NCBI GenBank assembly: GCA_900312665.1
Contig: ONZQ02000004.1
Location: forward strand, 2,138,693-2,202,692
DNA length: 64,000 bases
Direction of reading: 5' to 3'
Source of the DNA: Cephalotrichum gorgonifer
Lineage: Eukaryota; Ascomycota; Sordariomycetes; Microascales; Microascaceae
The notes below the pieces were generated by a model. The model searched no databases. It saw only the letters and a list, made by a program, of their open reading frames with translations, and had not been told where the DNA came from. A program made the position numbers and the translations under genes. Position 1 is the first letter of the stretch. Each line of letters begins with the position of its first letter. Shown one piece after another: positions 57,598-64,000 of the stretch.

Positions 57598-58127
57598 GCC
57601 TGATTACTAGGCCTCACAATGCATAGAAAGCGTTTTGCCCGTATTTGGCACATATCTGGTACAGATGGTTTTATAGACTTTCGAGAGAGCGAGATTTAAT
57701 ACCACCTTGCATTGGACCAGGAGAAATTGGAATGGCTTCCACATGGCGCAACTGCATCGCGGCACCGGCACCGATGCCCAGCACACAGAGATTTTCATGC
57801 TACTTCTTCGGCCGGTTTTATAAAAGTAGCAAGGAAATATGAATAAAGAACAGGTCCATTTTTTTTTTACTTGTCCTTCTCCTCCTAAATTACCTTTGCA
57901 GCCGTGAAACGAGTGTGTATGTTAGTCCACCCGAGGTGCACGTGATCTCTCAAGCTCGGCCTATCCAACCTCGAAAATTTACCCGTCGCAAAGCTTCAAG
58001 CTTCCAAAAAGTCTACATCCAAGTCTACGCTACATCCAAACCCAAGCTGGTCCGCGACAGCCCACCCCGAGCTCCCAATACCGAACAATACCTCCCCCCC
58101 CGACACGCCCCCCACACACCTGCCAAA
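57598..58127. other. intergenic region
   Basis: This 530 bp region separates sideroflexin from TIM13 on the same strand. A T-run near 57860 may end sideroflexin transcription; C-rich sequence near 58080-58120 is the TIM13 leader. No gene is seen. Confidence 0.5.
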
Positions 58128-58479
58128 ATGGACTCCACAGCCGTCAAGAACGCCGTCATCCAGCAGATCCGAACGGAGGCGAGCGTAGCGAACGCGCAGA
58201 AGCTCATGAACGTACGGCGCCCACTCTCCTCTCCCCCAGACGTCTCCCCGCCCGGCCCATCCACCCACACACCCAATCGGACACAACTGACCCTCAGGAC
58301 TACAGAACCTCAAGTCGAACTGCTTCGAGAAGTGCGTGCCGAAGCCCGGATCCTTCCTCTCGAGCACCGAGTCCACCTGCGTGACGGGGTGCATGGAGAA
58401 GTACATGGCGGCGTGGAACCTGGTGAACTCTACTTATATCGCCCGGTTAAGGGGGGAGTCGAACAACTCTGGGATATAA
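58128..58479 (+). CDS. TIM13: mitochondrial intermembrane-space chaperone TIM13
   Basis: Two exons, 58128-58211 and 58306-58479, giving 85 residues, the usual size of small Tim proteins. The twin CX3C motif is present (CFEKC and CVTGC), followed by MEKYMAAWNLVNSTYI, and the KCVPKPGSFLSSTE linker identifies Tim13 rather than Tim8, 9 or 10. Tim8-Tim13 hexamers escort hydrophobic inner-membrane precursors such as Tim23 across the intermembrane space. The twin cysteines form disulfides through the Mia40 pathway. The acceptor at 58305 is chosen because it gives LMNNLKSNCFEKC. It converges with the NSRP1-like gene, only 290 bp away. Confidence 0.95.
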
Positions 58480-58769
58480 AAAATGGTTCCGGGGGGTTAA
58501 CCCCTTTCTCGCAATCGACAGCTTGACGGGGTGTTTGATATTTTGTACGATGGGCGTTGCGTGTATTATATGGGTATAGAAGATCCCAACATTGAAGGGG
58601 TGATGACGGGAAAGAAAGCAAATATCGCGCGGAGATAGAGGCCGGTTCACAATTGACAGTAGATCGGGCCGCTCCATTGGGGCGTCTCTCCTATTACTAG
58701 AGCTCTATCCTATTCTCTTACAACCATTTTCGCCTTTCGTTGGTATCAGAAACAAATAAAAAAATGATA

Positions 58770-60044
58770 TCATACAGCACCACCCAGCTTCTTCGCCTCC
58801 TCGGCCTCCCTCTTCCTCGCAAGATACCTCTCCTTCGCGCTCGAGATGTCCGCCTCCGTCTTCTTCGACCTCGCCAGCTTCTCCGCCATCTTCGCCTTCT
58901 CCTCCTCCTCGGCGTCCCTCGACCTCTTCAGCGACTCGGCGAGCTGCTCCTCCATCATCCGGGACTGCCTCTCCACCATGGCCCTCTTCCCGCCCCCGGC
59001 CCCCACGAAGCCCCTGCCCCCCTGGCCCCTCCAGTCCTGCTCGCGCTGCGACGACGACCGATCGCCGCCCTGTTGTTTCCTGCTCGGCTCGGCCTTCTTG
59101 GGAGCCACAACGTTGAGACCGCCCTGGAGGAGCTGCCTCCTGTCGACGATCTGCCCGTCCTCGTTCACAGCGACCGATATGCCCTTCTCCTTCAGCTCCC
59201 TCGCCACGTCCGCGTCCGTCTTCTCCTTCTCCTCCCCGCCTTCTCCTTCCTGCTGCTCCCCCTGACCCGCCGCCACGGCTGCCGCCTTCTCCTCGGCCTC
59301 CTTGATCATCTCGGCGCGGTCCTTGTCCTCCCTGTCAAGGAGCTTCCTGTAGAAGCCCGACATGCCCCCCTGCACGTTACTCTTCCCCTCGGCCTCCTCC
59401 CTCCTCTTCTCCTCCTCCGCGGCCAGCCTGTTCTCCTCCTGCTGCTTCCGGTACGCCGCCGTCACGAACTTCTCCTTGTCCGCGAACTCCTCCCCCTCCG
59501 CCTCTCTGTCCCGCGCGATCTTCTTCTCCTCCGCGATCTGCTGATCCCGCTTCCGGACCGACGACGCGGCCATCAGGCCCCCCATGTACCGACTCTTCTT
59601 CTCCCCGCCCTCCCCCACCTCCTCCACGACCTTCTTCTTGGGGCGGATGGACTCGTAGACGGCGTCGTACTCGTATATGCTCTTGTCCGTCTTCTCGCCC
59701 TCCTCCGCGTTCTTCCTCGAGGTGAGGGACCCCGCGAGGTCCCCGAACATCATCGGCGGATTATCCTTCTTCTTCGCCAGCTTGGGCGGCTCGGTGACCA
59801 GGGCGTTCTTCTTCTTCTTCTTCTTCCCCTCGTCCTCCTCCGTCGCTCGAGTTTGCGCCGGAGCGGATAGGAGATCTAGCCCGCCCAGTTCCGCCACTTT
59901 CTCGCCCTCCGCCGCGCCCGTGCCAGTCGCGTCATCGTCATCCGAATCGCCGCCGAAGACAGGTCTCCTCCTGGCCGGCGTGGGCTTTGATGTGGGCTTC
60001 TTGGAGAGGGTTAGGCGGCCGAGTGAAAGGCCCGGTTTGCTCAT
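58770..60044 (-). CDS. NSRP1-like (DUF2040) nuclear speckle splicing regulator
   Basis: Single exon of 424 residues starting MSKPGLSLGRLTLSKK. The conserved block SIYEYDAVYESIRPKKK is followed by SRYMGGLMAASSVRKRDQQIAEEKKI, the long coiled coil KEKFVTAAYRKQQEENRLAAEEEKR and the segment GGMSGFYRKLLDREDKDRAEMI. This order is characteristic of the DUF2040/CCDC55 (NSRP1) family. Human NSRP1 is a speckle-associated splicing regulator; the fungal role is inferred from that. The remainder is highly charged and low complexity, with runs of Lys and Glu. The gene is divergent from DRG1, with 495 bp between starts. Confidence 0.9.
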   Translation of the reverse strand: MSKPGLSLGRLTLSKKPTSKPTPARRRPVFGGDSDDDDATGTGAAEGEKVAELGGLDLLSAPAQTRATEEDEGKKKKKKNALVTEPPKLAKKKDNPPMMFGDLAGSLTSRKNAEEGEKTDKSIYEYDAVYESIRPKKKVVEEVGEGGEKKSRYMGGLMAASSVRKRDQQIAEEKKIARDREAEGEEFADKEKFVTAAYRKQQEENRLAAEEEKRREEAEGKSNVQGGMSGFYRKLLDREDKDRAEMIKEAEEKAAAVAAGQGEQQEGEGGEEKEKTDADVARELKEKGISVAVNEDGQIVDRRQLLQGGLNVVAPKKAEPSRKQQGGDRSSSQREQDWRGQGGRGFVGAGGGKRAMVERQSRMMEEQLAESLKRSRDAEEEEKAKMAEKLARSKKTEADISSAKERYLARKREAEEAKKLGGAV

Positions 60045-60539
60045 CTTGCACAGTCTTTTGCCGCTTTATAGAGAAAGGGGGGTCGTAGGGTATGTCGCTG
60101 GTAATATGGCGCCGGTTTCGGAGTTGTCGTAAGTTGGGTTCGTTGTAGGCGGCCTATATCTTGGTCCTCTAATGGTGCCTCGTCGTCATCCCAAGCTGTG
60201 GATAGAACCTAGAGTAGTTAAAGTATTATTTGCGCCTGCTCGGATAGCTTAAATAGGCTTAGTCAGCAGCATCGGCGTATTGGCGGGGTCGCCACCGATC
60301 CGGGTCCGCTCATGTGGATGTGTGACATCGGAGTGCGATTTATTATTACCCCACCAACTTTTTTCTCCCACCAGGCCCTGCCAACCATTTTCAACCACAT
60401 CGACGACTAGTTACGACGACGACAGCGACGACGACGACGTACATTTTCCTACCTGCGAACAACCGCACCCGACATACGCAACGCTGAGAAGCGGTAATAC
60501 CAGCACTCTAGAGCGTTCACCCCCGAAAATACCGCCAAG
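60045..60539. promoter_or_regulatory. divergent promoter region, NSRP1-like/DRG1
   Basis: This 495 bp region lies between the two divergent start codons and must contain both promoters. The right part (60410-60440) is a GAC-rich tract. No gene is seen. Confidence 0.5.
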
Positions 60540-62363
60540 ATGTCGACGATGGTAGAGAAGGTAGAGTTGCCCCCTCCTCCGTCACTCCGCAGAGCTCCTC
60601 GAAGCCAGGATGGTAGCTAACTAACTGTCTACTAGATAAAAGAGATTGAGTCCGAAGTACGAATCACCTACCCCCCCATTCCCCTCACGGGTGCCAAACG
60701 GCGGCCATGTCTAACAACCCCCTCCATCTAGATGGCTAGGACTCAAAAAAACAAAGCCACCTCCTACCATCTCGGTCAACTAAAAGCCAAGCTCGCGAAA
60801 CTCAAACGCGAACTCCTAACGCCGTCGGGCGGCGGTGGCGGCGGTGGCGAGGGATTCGACGTCGCGAGGACGGGTGTCGCCAGTATCGGGTTCATCGGCT
60901 TCCCTAGTGTGGGGAAGAGTACGTTGATGAGCCACTTGACGGGGCAGCATTCCGAGGCGGCTGCTTATGAGTTCACGACTTTGACCTCCGTCCCGGGACA
61001 GGTTGTTTATAATGGTAGGTTCTCGTTCTGGGTGGGAATGGGAGGTGGAGCTGAGAGTGAACTGGCACCTGAGCGTGTCCCCCGGGGCTTCTGGACACTC
61101 GGGAAAGAGCTAGCAGCGGTCTTGGAAGACGAGCGACTGTGGAGGGGCACTCACGTCTCTTGAGAACTCAAACTAACTGAACCCTCCCTCAGGTGCCCCC
61201 CTCCAGATTATCGATCTTCCCGGTATCATAGAAGGCGCCAAGGACGGCCGTGGCCGTGGTCGGCAAGTCATTGCGGTCGCCAAGACCTGCAACCTCATCT
61301 TCATCGTGCTGGACGTCAACAAGCCCCTGGCCGACAAGCGCGTCATCGAGGCCGAGCTCGAGGGCTTCGGCATCCGCATGAACAAGAAGCCGCCAAACAT
61401 CACCTTCAAGAAGAAGGACAAGGGCGGGCTCAACATCTCAAGCACCATGCCCCTGACCCACGTCACCACGGACGAGATCAAGGCCGTGATGGGCGAGTAC
61501 AAGATCTCGTCGGCCGACCTCATGATCCGGTGCGATGCGACGGTTGATGACATCATCGACGTGCTGGAGGCGAGGAGCCGGAGTTATATACCCGTCATCT
61601 ACGTGCTCAACAAGATCGATTCCATTAGTATCGAGGAGCTGGACCTGCTCTACCGGATCCCCAACGCCGTACCGGTTAGCTCTGAGCACGGGTGGAACAT
61701 GGATGAGCTCATGGACGCAGCGTAAGTACATCCGCCCCGGCGCTCTCTGTCCCTTCGTAGTACTCGGGAAGGGAGTGGAAAGACACAAGGCACTCGCGGC
61801 TAACCCCTCGATTGCAGATGGGATAAACTCAAACTCGTCCGCGTTTACACGAAGCCCAAGGGAAAGATGCCCGACTACACCTCGCCCGTCGTCCTCCGGG
61901 CAGGCAAGTGCACAGTCGAAGACTTTGTAAGTTTTAGGCCCGCCGTTCCCACCCACGTTCCCGGCTCGAGCTCGACAAGGGCTCTTGAGCGCCGCGCTTT
62001 CGCGTCTACGGCTGTTTGGCGTTTATGGGGATTCTTACCTTGTTTGCGCGTGTCGATCTTCTTTAGAACTCCAGCTGACTTGACCATAGTGTAATGCCAT
62101 CCATCGCTCTATCCTTGATCAGTTCAAGAACGCCATCGTGTACGGGAAGTCGGTGAAGCATCAGCCCCAGCGTGTGGGTCTCTCACACGAGTTGGCGGAC
62201 GAGGACATCGGTACGAACCCCCCCTTTCCACCTTCTCCCCCTCCTTGGTAGCGAGATGGGGGCCGCCCTTATCCCTACCGCATACATCTTATCCCCGTGA
62301 CTGTGCACACGGACGCGACCCATTTTCTAACACCTTCTACCAGTAACCATTGTTAAGCGATAA
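60540..62363 (+). CDS. RBG1: developmentally regulated GTP-binding protein DRG1/Rbg1
   Basis: Seven exons: 60540-60560, 60636-60656 (both 21 nt), 60732-61014, 61193-61721, 61818-61926, 62090-62210 and 62344-62363, giving 367 residues, the family length. The N-terminus MSTMVEK-IKEIESE-MARTQKNKATSYHLGQLKAKLAKLKRELL is the conserved helix-turn-helix region. The GTPase motifs are GFPSVGKST (70-78), DLPGIIEGA (116-124) and NKID (248-251), with a central S5D2L insertion. The C-terminal TGS domain begins near KLVRVYTKPKGKMPDYTSPVVL. With its partner Dfrp1/Tma46 it binds translating ribosomes and relieves stalls. Every junction was checked for phase. The first ATG is at 60540. Confidence 0.97.
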
Positions 62364-64000
62364 AAGTGCGGGACACATTATTTCTCCCGTCCCAGCCGCG
62401 CCGCTTTCTTCCCCGAGAACAAAAAAAGGTCCAAGAGGGGGGGAAGAGTAGAATGCCAAGGAACAAACTCTCTTCCCTTCCCGAGGGGTGAGAGTGGGCT
62501 GACTGAGCCCAGGACTCGGTCATGGTCCCGTTTTCTCTTCGTTTTCGTCTCTAGTATGTGACAATACCGGAGGGGGTTTCCTCATACGGAGGAGTTCGGG
62601 GCTTCTCGCGCGAACGGGGGATTTAATCCGTATGGGAAAGGGGGGCGTTTCGAAGGATGAGGCGTGGGGGGGGGGAGGGCAATGGATGGATGGATGGGGG
62701 ACAGCATGAAAAGGGAATCTGGGCTTGGAGATGAAAGGAGGGTGGCAAACACAAAGCGAGTGTCACGTCTCGGCAGGAACCACGGATACTCCCCGTGGAA
62801 GGAAGGAAGTGGGAGGGGAGGGGAGGGGGACAGGCAAGGGACGGGCGAAGGGGGACGGACGGGCCAACACGAGGCGGCCGGCCGGATTGGGTTTCGACGG
62901 GTTTATTCCTGATGGAGGGTCGGGGAAGGGGGCCCGTTGGGCATGACCGGGGCCTTGCTTTCCTTTCCCAAATATTCCCCCCCTTTTCGTTAGGCTTAGG
63001 CTATTACCGCCCTGTTCTGCTCAACTGGAAAGCACCACAAATAAAAAAAAAAGTTGAAGCAGAAAATTCTGAGATGTGACAAAGAAAACTATTAAAGCTG
63101 GAGAAAATGGAGGAAGGATTCTCCCATTCGACGGGGTCTAACCGAAGCCCCTCCTTCCCCGCCGCCCCTAGCACGGATATAGCAGGTCAGAATATTGTTC
63201 CGGGGGGGCTTGAAGTCAAAAAGCAAGGCTACCTGTTGCAACGTACTCGCACGTAGTCCTTGTACGTCGTAGATCACAGGCATAGACCCTGGTTTCCCAC
63301 CCCTGGTGCCGTCTTTCCGCGCGTGCGACTCGCGACGCGCCTCTTGTGGCTTACCCTGGCTGGCTACTACACTACGTACGCACGGCGGAAACCTTTTCCT
63401 TCCCTTCTTCGGATCGCGGGTTTTTATATACAGGCACGAGATGAGTGTCACTGCGTACGACGCAACGGTGGAAAACCTGGTTGACGGGACCTGCGGTGGG
63501 ATTCGGGGGGTGCCCGGCCAGGGGCAGGGGGGTGTCAATGGTCTGGCTATTAGTTAGGCGTCCGGCCTCTTTTCGGAGAGGGCGTCCATGGCCCTCGGAG
63601 GGATCGGGAGATTGTTGGTTTTCTTCGATGTGACATGAGGGAACACGGGGCTCAGTACTGGGAAGCGGTGGTGGTGGTGGTGGTGGTGGTAGCTACTTCT
63701 GGGTCCGAAAAGAGAAAAGAGAAAGTCAGTGTTTGTGAGAAGAGTAGCAGAGGGGATCTTCGTCTGGAGGGTATAATTGTGATTCCCGAACGAAGCCGTG
63801 CAGGGGAGAGCGCGTCAAGCATCCCTATGGGGAGGATCGATGTGTGGGCTGGTCTGTGTTAGCGGAGAAATATGGGACAACAGGTATTACTAGTTACGGG
63901 GCACGAGATAAGGCAAAAAATCTGCAAGGGATCAAGATCGAAATGCAGGACCCCGATCCCCCACCCGCTAAAAGGCGAGCCCAGTGGGCAGATGAGATGA
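62364..64000. other. intergenic region to the window end
   Basis: No gene is recognisable in these 1.6 kb. The sequence is G-rich, with GGGA-type runs between 62660 and 62950, and a (GGT)8 repeat lies at 63667-63690. It is probably the DRG1 3' flank plus part of the flank of the next gene outside the window. Confidence 0.45.
63667..63690. repeat. (GGT)8 microsatellite
   Basis: Eight perfect GGT units in apparently non-coding sequence near the right end. Confidence 0.9.

Noticed and set aside
58740..59870. Leucine-rich 376-codon open frame on the plus strand opposite the NSRP1-like gene
   Set aside because: It is the antisense reading of Lys/Glu-rich codons, which gives Leu/Arg/Pro strings. 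The minus-strand frame has clear family blocks.
1..64000. A co-regulated gene cluster or defence-type system
   Set aside because: The 19 genes belong to unrelated housekeeping pathways on both strands with independent promoters. No synthase, NLR, transposase, restriction or reverse-transcriptase gene is present.

Overview
The window is nuclear DNA of a filamentous ascomycete (Pezizomycotina; Sordariomycetes is my best guess). The evidence is GC-rich coding sequence, short spliceosomal introns of about 50-290 bp with GTRNGT donors, CTAAC-type branch sites and YAG acceptors, monocistronic genes on both strands, and proteins such as a DUF4045-gelsolin protein, a DUF2457 protein and a LAMMER kinase with a long disordered N-terminus. 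I find no rRNA, intact tRNA, CRISPR array, intact transposon or biosynthetic gene cluster.

Nineteen protein genes are supported, most with exon structures rebuilt from splice signals and family sequence. From left to right they are: a SAM-dependent methyltransferase (+), a fungal hypothetical protein (-), a LAMMER/CLK kinase (-), a VIP36/ERGIC-53-like cargo lectin (+), the PKA catalytic subunit (+), a patatin-domain lipase (-), SAR1 (-), an acidic DUF2457 protein (-), a gene-poor stretch of about 7 kb, ATP synthase delta subunit (+), an SLC1-type acyltransferase (-), SEC63 (-), a DENND11/LCHN-like protein (+), a 1640-residue DUF4045-gelsolin protein (+), an ARL2-type GTPase (-), a GNAT acetyltransferase (-), a 3.1 kb stretch with gene relics and tRNA-like pieces, a sideroflexin (+), TIM13 (+), an NSRP1-like protein (-) and DRG1/RBG1 (+).

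The genes are mainly housekeeping. Early secretory pathway and lipid functions are prominent: SAR1 for COPII budding, the lectin for ER-Golgi cargo, SEC63 for ER import, SLC1 for phosphatidic acid synthesis, and the patatin protein for acyl-lipid hydrolysis. A mitochondrial group (ATP synthase delta, sideroflexin, TIM13), two signalling kinases and three small or translational GTPases make up most of the rest. Nothing indicates co-regulation as one system.

The most unusual signal is not a gene. The octamer TACTCGTA (or its complement TACGAGTA) occurs at least 27 times, against about 2 expected by chance. All but one copy lie outside coding exons, and they are concentrated in the long intergenic gaps. 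The 53.2-56.3 kb stretch, with a frameshifted reading-frame relic and two pol III-like box sequences, is the second place worth inspection.
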